DNA of 64,000 bases from Kineothrix sp. MB12-C1. Lineage in GTDB: Bacteria > Bacillota > Clostridia > Lachnospirales > Lachnospiraceae. Made by a program: the position numbers and the translations under genes. Location: assembly GCF_030863805.1 (NCBI RefSeq), contig NZ_CP132957.1, forward strand, positions 3,596,001 to 3,660,000. The letters are read 5' to 3'. The notes under the pieces are model-generated. The model ran no database searches. It saw only the letters and a list, made by a program, of their open reading frames with translations, and was not told the origin of the DNA. Of this stretch, positions 16,067 to 24,487 are shown in pieces; position 1 is the first letter of the stretch, and the number at the start of each line of letters is the position of its first letter.

Positions 16067-17803
16067 ATGGCAAATATGGAGAAAGAACTTAGAGATATTA
16101 TCGCGGAGGAAAGAATACGGCCGGTATTTCAGCCGATTGTTTCTCTCAGGGATGGCAATATTCTGGGATTTGAAGCATTGAGTCAGATAGAAGGAAGAAC
16201 GGATATTATCAGCGTAGCGGAATTGTTTGAACAGGCAGTCCTACAGGGGAGGATATGGGATCTGGAGCAGCTTTGCAGGACGAAAACTTTGAATATGTTT
16301 TTTGAAAACGGATGTTATAATAAAAAGCTTTTTTTAAACGTTAATCCGCTTGTGATGCATGATGCAAAGTTTAGACAGGGGTTTACGAAAGAGCATCTGG
16401 AGGTTTATCATGTTTCTCCTGATCAGGTGGCGATAGAAATAACGGAACAAAGTGCTGTTAAGGAAAGCGAAACATTTCAGGCGACGGTTACGCATTATAA
16501 GGAACAGGGATATGAGATTGCGCTGGATGATGTGGGCTCTTGTTATTCCGGATTGAATTTAATCTGTGATATTAAGCCGCATTACATAAAGATGGATATG
16601 AAGTTGGTTAGGAATATTCATAATGATAGTATGAAACGTGCTCTAGCTAAAAGCTTAGTAGGGCTTACCGATAGTTTGGGAATGTTTTTGATTGCAGAGG
16701 GGATTGAAGAAATAGAGGAATTAAACACTCTTATAGAGATTGGAGCCCATTATGGACAAGGATATCTGCTTGGGCGGCCTGGAGAAATAATAGGAAAGGT
16801 TGATGAGAGTGTTCTTTCGATTATAAAAAAATGTAATATGAAGAAAAATAGCGGAATCAGTCTCGGGGTTGAAAAGTATTACATAGATAATATTAGTACG
16901 AGAGGGAAGACAATTCCGGCACAGATGGTGGTAGTGGATGCTGCCATATTATTTGATAAAAATCCTGATATACAGGGAGTAACGGTACTTGATGGTAACA
17001 AGGTAGTAGGAATAGTGACAAAGGATAAGTTGAATCAGTGTTTGGGAGGCAGATATGGTTTCAGCCTCCATCAAAGAAAGAAAATAGGTTCCATCATGGA
17101 AAGAAGATTTCTGGAGGTGGATTATATGACGTCTATAAGTGTTGTTGCGAACACAGCTATGGAGAGAGAGAACGAGTGCCTCTATGACTTTATAGTGGTA
17201 ACTAACAAAGGGGAATATTCAGGAATTGTAACGGTGAAGGATCTTTTGCAGAAGACAATAGATATTGCGGTGACGGCAGCAAAGCTGCAAAATCCGCTGA
17301 CAGAACTACCGGGCAATATTTTGATAAAAGATGAAATCGAGAGGGTAATGCGTAACGAAGAAGAGTATACAGTTATATATTTTGACCTAGATAACTTTAA
17401 GGCTTTTAATGATGTCTATGGTTTTGGAAAGGGAGACTTAGTAATTAAAGAGTTTGCCAACATATTGAAGCTGAATACATCCGAGGAAGACTTCGTGGGT
17501 CACATTGGCGGAGATGATTTCGTGGCTATATTCAAACATTATAATTGTGAGTATCTTTGCACGAAGATTGTAAGAGACTATGAAGCAAGGGTACATAACT
17601 ATTACGCTTCGGAAGATAGAAGAAATGGCTACATTGAGGCAATGAATAGGCAGGGGGCAATGGAACGCTTTCCTTTATTATCAGTAACGGCAGCAATGGC
17701 GGATAACAGGGAAAAAGAGTATTTTTCAGCAGATGAGATAACAGAAGTATTGGCGGCCAGAAAGAAATATAAGAAAAATCAAAAAGGAAAATTAGTAATG
17801 TAA
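16067..17803 (+). CDS. EAL-CBS-GGDEF cyclic-di-GMP signalling protein
   Basis: A 578-residue cytosolic protein. The EAL phosphodiesterase domain is first (about residues 10-250): EAL at 36-38, Asn in LNVNP, EITE (about 124), DDVG (about 153), YIKMD, AEGIEE (about 211) and GQGYLLGRP, so the catalytic residues look intact. A CBS pair follows (about 275-410), then a GGDEF domain with signature GGDDF (about 480-484) and DLDNFKAFND. No RxxD inhibitory site precedes it, so the GGDEF part may be weakly active or a GTP sensor. ATG 16067 is preceded by GGAGAGG; upstream codons of the same frame lack a good site. It pairs with the PilZ gene 105 bp downstream. Confidence 0.92.
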   Translation: MANMEKELRDIIAEERIRPVFQPIVSLRDGNILGFEALSQIEGRTDIISVAELFEQAVLQGRIWDLEQLCRTKTLNMFFENGCYNKKLFLNVNPLVMHDAKFRQGFTKEHLEVYHVSPDQVAIEITEQSAVKESETFQATVTHYKEQGYEIALDDVGSCYSGLNLICDIKPHYIKMDMKLVRNIHNDSMKRALAKSLVGLTDSLGMFLIAEGIEEIEELNTLIEIGAHYGQGYLLGRPGEIIGKVDESVLSIIKKCNMKKNSGISLGVEKYYIDNISTRGKTIPAQMVVVDAAILFDKNPDIQGVTVLDGNKVVGIVTKDKLNQCLGGRYGFSLHQRKKIGSIMERRFLEVDYMTSISVVANTAMERENECLYDFIVVTNKGEYSGIVTVKDLLQKTIDIAVTAAKLQNPLTELPGNILIKDEIERVMRNEEEYTVIYFDLDNFKAFNDVYGFGKGDLVIKEFANILKLNTSEEDFVGHIGGDDFVAIFKHYNCEYLCTKIVRDYEARVHNYYASEDRRNGYIEAMNRQGAMERFPLLSVTAAMADNREKEYFSADEITEVLAARKKYKKNQKGKLVM

Positions 17804-17907
17804 GTATCAAAACATCCATATCAGCATAATCCTTTACAAAATTCAAATAATGATTTATTATAATATAGATTATACTTTAAGGACCTATTTATTCTACGAA
17901 GGGGAAA

Positions 17908-18303
17908 ATGTACCGGTATTTTGGGACAGAAGGATGGAAAGACATGGATGTTGAAAAGATGAGAAAGTATAGAAGACTGAATCTTAACTCCGAGCTTGTA
18001 GTGCAAAGAATCGATAATGCGCAGAATCAGATGATTTCTATTAATATCTTCGATATTTCTAAGGCGGGGATGGGATTTCATTGTGAGGAAGAGTTAGAAA
18101 TGGATTCTGTGTATGAATCTAATATTATGATTTGGACCAAAGAAGTGATTCATGTTCTTCTTAAAATTGTCCGGATTGAAGAGTTGGAAGATTGTTACGA
18201 ATACGGTGCTACTTTTATGGGGCTTTCAGATGTTGATGCATTTCGAATTGAAGTATGGGATGCGATGGAACAAGCAGGAAGTCAGAGGAACGAAGAGGTC
18301 TGA
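17908..18303 (+). CDS. PilZ-domain cyclic-di-GMP receptor
   Basis: A 131-residue single-domain protein. The c-di-GMP binding signature is visible: RxxxR at R19-R23 (RKYRR) and D/NxSxxG at D49-G54 (DISKAG), followed by beta strands. ATG 17908 has GAAGGGG just upstream. Its position after an EAL/GGDEF gene and beside a chemoreceptor suggests a role in motility or surface behaviour; the output partner is unknown. It ends at a strong bidirectional terminator. Confidence 0.88.
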   Translation: MYRYFGTEGWKDMDVEKMRKYRRLNLNSELVVQRIDNAQNQMISINIFDISKAGMGFHCEEELEMDSVYESNIMIWTKEVIHVLLKIVRIEELEDCYEYGATFMGLSDVDAFRIEVWDAMEQAGSQRNEEV

Positions 18304-18338
18304 TAGCAATCTGCCCTTACATATTTAATGCATAGAAT

Positions 18339-18382
18339 AAATCCCCCTATATGTCGATATCGTCCGACGTATAGGGGGATTT
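18339..18382. terminator. Bidirectional terminator between the PilZ gene and the chemoreceptor gene
   Basis: AAATCCCCCTATA (18339-18351) pairs exactly with TATAGGGGGATTT (18370-18382); the loop has extra pairing (TGTCG with CGACG). T-runs occur on both strands, serving the two convergent genes. Confidence 0.9.
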
Positions 18383-18395
18383 TAAAGCTTTGGTT

Positions 18396-20564
18396 TTACT
18401 CAGTATGTTTGTCCAGAGTGAAGTTATTCACCATCTCATTTAATTTCTCAGACTGAGCGAGTGTTGCTTCCACCATATGGTAAGTTTCGGTGGTGAGAGC
18501 AGCAGTTTGTGCATTGTTAGAAGCGACAATACTGACACCCTGGCTAGTTTCGCTGATTGCAATATTGATTTGATGAATGGAGTCTGCAATCTTAATCATT
18601 GTGCTATTCAGTCCATCGATGGATAGATCGATGTCGGACATAGTCTTGTTGATAAAGCCGGCATCTTCGGAATATTGTTCGCTGACAGTAACAAAACTTT
18701 CATAATCGGCAAGCACTGTCCGATTGAGAAAGTCCAAAGCCGCGGTTAAGCTGGATGTCATTTTGCCAATTGCGGTATTTACTTCGGCGACAATAGTAGT
18801 AATATTAGTCACTGTCTTGGAAGACTGGTCCGCAAGTTTACCTATCTCGCTTGCTACTACAGAGAAGCCCTTGCCTGCCTCGCCTGCCCTCGCTGCTTCG
18901 ATAGAAGCATTCAAGGAAAGAAGGCTAGTCTGGCTGGAGATTTCCATAATTGTTTCCGTCAACTCGTTGATTTTAGAAACAGATTTTGAACTGGCAATAG
19001 CAGATTCTGTCTCCGTCTTGACTGTTTCATACATTAACCTTGTCTTCTCGGTTGCAGCCAATGTACTTTTCTTAAGAGTAAGAGCACGTTTCATAATCTC
19101 ATCTGAGAATCCTACTCCCTGTGTTGCCTTTTCATTGATGGCAGAGGTATTCTCTCCCATAGACTGAATTTGTGTGCTAATGGCCTCCGTATTTTCAGCG
19201 GTGGATTCCATACTGGAAGAAAGCTGTTCCGCTGCGCTGGAAGTTGTATTGGCATTGTCATTCATTGTATTGGCTATTTCCAGCAGCCTTGAAGAGTTAT
19301 TGTTAATCACATCAGATGTTCCGGAGATATCATGCATCATACTGCTGAAAGCCTGGCGCATTTTGGATACTGCGCGTCCCATGGAACCTGTTTCATCTCT
19401 TTTCTTCAGAAGATAATGATAAGAATCATCTTGTGAAATATCGAGATCGGCAGTTTTGTTGACAATTCGGGTGATGACCTTAAGAGGCGTTGTGATGGTA
19501 GTGGCAAATATATATCCGAATGTTGATAGGATAATAACAATAATAATACTAATATTTACCGAGCTTTTACGCATCTCGTCGATAGGAGTCAGTACGGAAT
19601 CCTGATGGATGGCAATGCAAAGAATCCAATGGTTAAGGCTTGAAATCTTGTAAGCAATGTATTGACTTGTCTCGGAATCGGCAATTACCGTAGCTTCCGG
19701 AGTATTCTCTGACTTGATATCGGATACCAGACGATGAATGAAATCAGAGTCCGCACGTTTGCCAATGAGCTCTTTATCGGGATGATAAATATATACCCCG
19801 TTGGCATCGAGCAGATAAGCATAGCTGGTATCAGAATTAAATACTCTGATATCGGATAAGGTATCCGATAGGAGAGAGGCTTTCACATTGGTAAACATCA
19901 CCCCGGATAAAGTTCCTTCATCGATATGGCTGGATTGAGGAACTCCGATGGAAATCAGAGGCTCTCCCGTTATATCATCAGAAAAGACGTTGCTTTGGGC
20001 AGGTTCATGGTATTTCATTATGTAATTGATAAATTCCTTATCGGAGTAATCAGTTCCTTCCATATCAGCATCGGTACTTCCCAGAAGTGTTAATGTTTCT
20101 GCATCTACGAAGCTTATACTTTCATGGGTAGGATTCTGGTCGAGATACTTATTGAGGGTTGCATGGACTTCTTTATAATATTTTGTACCGTGATTGATAT
20201 TATAGGCATAGAAGTTTTCAGAGCCGTTCAAATAAGTAAGTGTGGAGTTGTATTTTTCGATGGATTGTTCAATATAATTATTCTGTGCTTCCACAATCTC
20301 CAATAAGGTAGCTTCCGTATAGCTCGTTAGCGTATCTTTCGACAATCTGCTAAGGTAATTGTAATTAATAAAGACGGCCAAAAGGATAAAGATAACGAGA
20401 ACGAAAGTAATTTTGGTTCTTATAGAGAGTAAAAAATCTCGTTTGCTTTTCTTGCTATTTAGTAGTTTTCCTTCCTTTGCTTGTTTTAGTTGTTTTGTTT
20501 GTTTGGATTGTTTTGCCTTTGAACTGTGTTTCCTTTCCTTATTTGCCTTTGTTTTGAGCTGCAT
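18396..20564 (-). CDS. Methyl-accepting chemotaxis protein with extracellular sensor domain
   Basis: A 722-residue chemoreceptor. Topology: a basic Lys/Gln-rich N-terminal tail of about 45 residues, TM1 (about 50-70), an extracellular dCache-like sensor (about 75-330), TM2 (about 340-362), HAMP (about 363-420) and a cytoplasmic signalling coiled coil. The hairpin tip is clear ([20 protein letters not shown], about 540-560). It presumably binds a small solute and controls a CheA kinase not in this window. ATG 20564 follows GGGGGT. The N-terminal tail, with repeats of SKQ/TKQ/LKQ, is unusually long for a chemoreceptor; an internal start at a later codon would shorten it, but I see no better ribosome site. 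Confidence 0.93.
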   Translation of the reverse strand: MQLKTKANKERKHSSKAKQSKQTKQLKQAKEGKLLNSKKSKRDFLLSIRTKITFVLVIFILLAVFINYNYLSRLSKDTLTSYTEATLLEIVEAQNNYIEQSIEKYNSTLTYLNGSENFYAYNINHGTKYYKEVHATLNKYLDQNPTHESISFVDAETLTLLGSTDADMEGTDYSDKEFINYIMKYHEPAQSNVFSDDITGEPLISIGVPQSSHIDEGTLSGVMFTNVKASLLSDTLSDIRVFNSDTSYAYLLDANGVYIYHPDKELIGKRADSDFIHRLVSDIKSENTPEATVIADSETSQYIAYKISSLNHWILCIAIHQDSVLTPIDEMRKSSVNISIIIVIILSTFGYIFATTITTPLKVITRIVNKTADLDISQDDSYHYLLKKRDETGSMGRAVSKMRQAFSSMMHDISGTSDVINNNSSRLLEIANTMNDNANTTSSAAEQLSSSMESTAENTEAISTQIQSMGENTSAINEKATQGVGFSDEIMKRALTLKKSTLAATEKTRLMYETVKTETESAIASSKSVSKINELTETIMEISSQTSLLSLNASIEAARAGEAGKGFSVVASEIGKLADQSSKTVTNITTIVAEVNTAIGKMTSSLTAALDFLNRTVLADYESFVTVSEQYSEDAGFINKTMSDIDLSIDGLNSTMIKIADSIHQINIAISETSQGVSIVASNNAQTAALTTETYHMVEATLAQSEKLNEMVNNFTLDKHTE

Positions 20565-20640
20565 TTTTGTAGTACCCCCTGTTCTAAAATATGATCAAGT
20601 TGCCTACACCTATTATTGCGATTATTGTAGCATTTTCTGC

Positions 20641-20681
20641 AAAAAAATACAACCGGCCGGTATAAAATAGGCCAGTTGTAT
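20641..20681 (-). terminator. Intrinsic terminator of the aro operon
   Basis: On the minus strand ATACAACTGGCC (20681-20670) pairs with GGCCGGTTGTAT (20658-20647, one mismatch), followed by T7. It lies 73 bp past the aroA stop. The stretch between holds GAGCGTCAAAAG-CCTCAT, partly shared with 10604-10626. Confidence 0.75.
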
Positions 20682-20753
20682 ATGATAGTAAAAGAGCCTA
20701 TGTGCAAATTGACGAAGCCAAGTTGCGTATGAGGCTTTTGACGCTCTAATCCT

Positions 20754-22052
20754 TTAATATAATTTCTGCAAATCGGAGTAAAAAGAAGGATAACTAATAG
20801 AAACACAATCACTGTTTTTAATCTCGCTTTCCCCATGTGCGATAAGGGCGGCGATAGCAAAGCTCATGGCGATACGGTGATCGTCATAAGAGTCGATAAC
20901 GCTTCCGTTCAGGGGATTTCCGCCTTCAATTCTCATGCCGTCCTCAGTTCCTTCTATGGAGCACCCCATAGCGGATAGATTCTCTACCATAACGTCAATA
21001 CGGTTGGATTCTTTCACCTTAAGTTCTGCGGCATCCTTGATAAGGGTGGTTCCGCTGGCTGCAGCAGCCATCACGGCGATAATGGGAAGCTCGTCAATAA
21101 GAGTAGGAATAATATCTCCTTCAATCGTAATACCATGTAATTCACTGTAAGCAACATGGATATCTGCCCTGGGTTCTCCTTCGTAGTCTTCATTTAGTAA
21201 GGTAATCTTTCCCCCCATCGCTTTTGCTACTTTTAAGATACCGTCGCGGGTCGGATTGATGCCTACATTTTTAATAAGAATATCGGAACCGGGCACGATA
21301 AGTCCTGCGGCTATGAAGTAAGCGGCAGAGGAGATATCTCCCGGTACGTTAATCTTTTGCCCTTCCAGAGAGGGGTGCGGTTCCAAAATAGCGGTAGTGC
21401 CTTCGGTCCATACCTTTGCACCGAAGGTACGAAGCATAAGCTCTGAATGATTTCTACTGATGATAGGTTCTGTTACCTTTGTGATTCCATCGGAATAAAG
21501 ACCGGCAAGGAGAATTGCAGATTTCACTTGGGCAGAGGCAACTTTAGAGTGATAATGAATGCTGTGCAGCGGTTGTCCCATAATCCTAAGCGGTGCACAG
21601 TCGTTGCCTGATAAGCTTTTGACATCGGCACCCATCTCAGAGAGCGGTTCCATAATGCGTTTCATAGGGCGCTTTTGTATGGAAGCATCGCCGGTAAGCA
21701 CACTTTCAAAGGGTTGTGCAGCAAGAATACCGGAGATTAAACGGATCGTCGTGCCACTGTTTCCCACATCCAGAACATCAGAAGAGACGGATAGGCCATT
21801 CAAGCCTTTTCCATGAATTATGATCCTCTCGGGTTCGTTCTCGTTTCCGGTGAGATTATCAATTGTAATTCCTAGCTTTTGGAAGCAGGAGATAGTGGAC
21901 AGGCAATCGGCCCCTTGTAGGAAATTAGTAATTTCTGTTGTTCCAAGGGCAAGAGAGCCGAACATCACCGCTCGGTGGGAAATGGATTTATCGCCGGGAA
22001 TTGCAACTTCGCCCCGTAGCCCGGCCGCTTTATCAATTTGATGGAATCTCAT
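20754..22052 (-). CDS. aroA: 3-phosphoshikimate 1-carboxyvinyltransferase (EPSP synthase)
   Basis: Adds the enolpyruvyl group of PEP to shikimate 3-phosphate, the sixth shikimate-pathway step. The 432-residue protein has the two-domain family features: IPGDKSISHRA (PEP/S3P-binding Lys, near residue 22), DVGNSGTT (about 95-101), the GDASIQKRPM segment, and ESNRI near residue 345. ATG 22052 lies 14 bp after tyrA with AGGAGGA upstream. It is the last gene of aroF-tyrA-aroA. Active-site sequence details suggest neither clear class I nor class II; I did not classify it further. Confidence 0.96.
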   Translation of the reverse strand: MRFHQIDKAAGLRGEVAIPGDKSISHRAVMFGSLALGTTEITNFLQGADCLSTISCFQKLGITIDNLTGNENEPERIIIHGKGLNGLSVSSDVLDVGNSGTTIRLISGILAAQPFESVLTGDASIQKRPMKRIMEPLSEMGADVKSLSGNDCAPLRIMGQPLHSIHYHSKVASAQVKSAILLAGLYSDGITKVTEPIISRNHSELMLRTFGAKVWTEGTTAILEPHPSLEGQKINVPGDISSAAYFIAAGLIVPGSDILIKNVGINPTRDGILKVAKAMGGKITLLNEDYEGEPRADIHVAYSELHGITIEGDIIPTLIDELPIIAVMAAAASGTTLIKDAAELKVKESNRIDVMVENLSAMGCSIEGTEDGMRIEGGNPLNGSVIDSYDDHRIAMSFAIAALIAHGESEIKNSDCVSISYPSFYSDLQKLY

Positions 22053-22066
22053 AGATGAAATCCTCC

Positions 22067-23167
22067 TTATTTTTTCTCGTAGATGGTGTATCCTCGATTA
22101 GTCAATAGAGGTATTGCTGTATTAACGGCTGATTCCCCATAGAATTCGATGCGAAGGACACCTTCTGCAAGTTCCCTGTTGTGTACGATACCGATGTTCT
22201 TAATGCTGATATTGTTAAGGGCAAGCATCGTCGCAATAGAAGCGAGTGCACCAGCTTCATCCGCAATATCGATCGTAATGGAATAGGACTTCTTAATCGG
22301 GCCGCTGGAAGTCTCGATAAAGGAATCCCGGTAAACTCTTGCACTGTCAAAAAACTCGTAGAGAAAGTCTGCATCTTCTCGTATAAGCTGTTCTTTGATA
22401 CAGGAGAGCGCTTTAATATAATCATCCAAAAGAGACACGATATTCTCGGTGTTCGTCAGACAGATTTGCTGCCACATATCAGGAGAAGAGGACGCGATAC
22501 GCGTAATATCTTTGAAGCCGCCGGCAGCAATCATTTTCATAATACCATCTTCTGAGTCAGAATCCCTGACGAGATTGACGAGAGAAGAGGCAGTAATATG
22601 AGGGAGATGGCTGATGGCAGCGGTTACGTAATCATGTTTTTTAGCATCAAGAACAAGAGGGATCGCACCCATAGAGAGAACGAGACTTCGATATTCCTCC
22701 ACCCTTTCATTGGATACACAGCCTGAGGGAGTAAGAATATAATATGCATTTTCTAATAAAATGGGTTTGGAATTGCTGTAGCCGAATCGTTCGCTTCCCG
22801 TCATAGGATGACCGCCGATAAATTGAGCAGTCAGACCGAGTTCCTCTACATGACGGTGAATGCCGCTTTTTACGCTTCCGACATCTGTGAGAGTGCAGGA
22901 CGGTGACAGGAACTGTTTTAGCATTGTTAGATTTTCGTCATTTTTGGAGACCGGCGCGCATAAAAAGATATAGTCACACTTCGAAAAAGAAGCATCAATA
23001 AAAGAACAGGTGACATCCACAACCCCATCCGCTTGTGCCTGGGTCAGGGAGTCACCGTTTAAATCGTATGCGATAATAGTGGTATTAAGGCCGGAAGCCT
23101 TGAGCGCCTTAGCGATGGAGCCGCCAATTAGTCCAAGGCCGATAAAGCCCAGTGTTAAATGCTTCAT
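22067..23167 (-). CDS. tyrA: Prephenate dehydrogenase with C-terminal ACT domain
   Basis: Oxidatively decarboxylates prephenate to 4-hydroxyphenylpyruvate in tyrosine synthesis, using NAD(P). The 366-residue protein has an N-terminal Rossmann motif (GLGLIGGS, about residues 10-17), catalytic-region His in GGHPMTGSE (about 118) and SHLPH, and a C-terminal ACT domain (about 298-366) of the kind that binds tyrosine for feedback control. Its ATG overlaps the aroF stop by 4 bp (ATGA type), indicating coupling. The absence of a fused chorismate mutase domain is normal for Gram-positive TyrA. Confidence 0.95.
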   Translation of the reverse strand: MKHLTLGFIGLGLIGGSIAKALKASGLNTTIIAYDLNGDSLTQAQADGVVDVTCSFIDASFSKCDYIFLCAPVSKNDENLTMLKQFLSPSCTLTDVGSVKSGIHRHVEELGLTAQFIGGHPMTGSERFGYSNSKPILLENAYYILTPSGCVSNERVEEYRSLVLSMGAIPLVLDAKKHDYVTAAISHLPHITASSLVNLVRDSDSEDGIMKMIAAGGFKDITRIASSSPDMWQQICLTNTENIVSLLDDYIKALSCIKEQLIREDADFLYEFFDSARVYRDSFIETSSGPIKKSYSITIDIADEAGALASIATMLALNNISIKNIGIVHNRELAEGVLRIEFYGESAVNTAIPLLTNRGYTIYEKK

Positions 23168-24192
23168 AAAGAAATCTCCGCGAGTTTACGTCCCATTAAG
23201 TCACAAAGAGGTTTTAATTCCTTGGTCAGCTTATCGAAATTTCCAAAGGTTAAAGACTGAGGACCATCCGAAAGCGCGCAGGAAGGGTTATCATGTACTT
23301 CTATCATTAAGCCGTCTGCACCGCAGGCTACAGCCGCTTTTGCCATAGGAGGGACATACTTGTAAGCACCTGTGGAATGGGAAGGATCTGCAATTACCGG
23401 AAGATGGGTCTTTTCTTTTAAAACGGGAATAGCACTTAAATCCAGTGTATTCCTTGTAGCAGTCTCAAAGGTACGGATACCGCGCTCACACAGCACTACG
23501 TTAGGATTACCCTCTGCAATAATGTATTCGGCAGCGTTCAGCCATTCATCGATGGTAGCGCAAAGGCCTCTTTTTAAAAGTACAGGCAGGCCGGAGCGTC
23601 CGGCTTCTTTCAGCAGAATAAAGTTCTGCATATTTCTGGCACCGATTTGAATCATATCGACGTATTTTACGGCAGCTTCGATAGCTTCCTGGCTCACGAC
23701 TTCGCAAATAGTGGAAAGGCCGGTTTCCGCCTTGGCAGTCTGCATGTAGCGAAGACCATCCTCTTCAAGTCCCTGGAAGGAATAGGGGGAAGTTCTCGGC
23801 TTGTAAGCTCCTCCGCGGAGGATTGAGGCACCTGACTGCTTCACGGCACGAGCGATACACATAAGCTGTTCTTCAGATTCCACGGCACAGGGACCAGCCA
23901 TAATGGTCATGGTATCCGGACCGATATGAGTATTACCTACTTTGACAATGCTTGGATCGGGATGAAATTTCTTATTGGCGAGCTTGTAACTTTCCGTTAC
24001 GGAAACAATATGGTCCACATCTTTGAAGCTCATCAGATTTTCAGTGGGCAGTTTGGATTTATTACCAACGATACCGATAATAGTAACTTCTTCTCCTTGG
24101 GAGAGATGAGTCTGTAAGCCGTTCTTTTCAATATAGGAAATGACCGACCCGATACTTTTTTGAGCGGCATTTGGTTTCATTACAATAATCAT
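23164..24192 (-). CDS. aroF: 3-deoxy-7-phosphoheptulonate synthase (DAHP synthase, type I-beta)
   Basis: Condenses PEP and erythrose 4-phosphate, the first shikimate-pathway step. The 342-residue form has an N-terminal ferredoxin/ACT-like regulatory domain (about residues 1-70) and a TIM barrel with AGPCAVES (metal-binding Cys, about 94-101), KPRTSPYSFQG, IGARNMQN, DPSHSTG and IEVHD. It heads a minus-strand operon with tyrA and aroA behind a good promoter at 24261-24289. ATG 24192 is chosen; a second Met at codon 5 is also possible. I see no T-box or trp attenuator in the 5' region. Confidence 0.95.
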   Translation of the reverse strand: MIIVMKPNAAQKSIGSVISYIEKNGLQTHLSQGEEVTIIGIVGNKSKLPTENLMSFKDVDHIVSVTESYKLANKKFHPDPSIVKVGNTHIGPDTMTIMAGPCAVESEEQLMCIARAVKQSGASILRGGAYKPRTSPYSFQGLEEDGLRYMQTAKAETGLSTICEVVSQEAIEAAVKYVDMIQIGARNMQNFILLKEAGRSGLPVLLKRGLCATIDEWLNAAEYIIAEGNPNVVLCERGIRTFETATRNTLDLSAIPVLKEKTHLPVIADPSHSTGAYKYVPPMAKAAVACGADGLMIEVHDNPSCALSDGPQSLTFGNFDKLTKELKPLCDLMGRKLAEISL

Positions 24193-24260
24193 AGTTTATA
24201 CCTCTTTCTGCTAGCTATCGCATTTTTATAGAGAATTTGTCATAAGAAAATCACACTAAT

Positions 24261-24289
24261 AATATAGCAATTTAACGTGCGAAAGTCAA
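24261..24289 (-). promoter_or_regulatory. Promoter of the aroF-tyrA-aroA operon
   Basis: On the minus strand TTGACT (24289-24284), a 17-nt spacer and TATATT (24266-24261). It lies about 70 bp before the aroF ATG. The remaining 200 bp up to the divergent EF-G-like gene is AT-rich, with a weak plus-strand candidate (TTGTAA 24373, TAAAAT 24396). Confidence 0.7.
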
Positions 24290-24487
24290 CGTGGTATGAA
24301 AAGATAATAGGAGAAAGAAAAGAGGTGGTATATGAAGAGAATAAAAAACATGTGCAAAATGTTTAAATTGACTTGTAAAATATAGTTTGTTTTAGTAAAA
24401 TGTATGCATGGGAGTGAATGGGCAGTGAATACATAAAATACAGCCTAGATGAAATGCCCAAAAACTGCGAAAATTGGAGGAATTTAT

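Noticed and set aside
20690-20746. Repeat GCGTCAAAAG shared by the aroA downstream region and 10604-10626
   Set aside because: The common sequence is short and broken by unrelated bases; not enough to define a family from two sites.
24368-24401. Promoter TTGACT with TAAAAT for the EF-G-like gene
   Set aside because: Spacing from TTGACT is 22 nt; a weaker TTGTAA with 17-nt spacing fits but is not strong enough to list alone.
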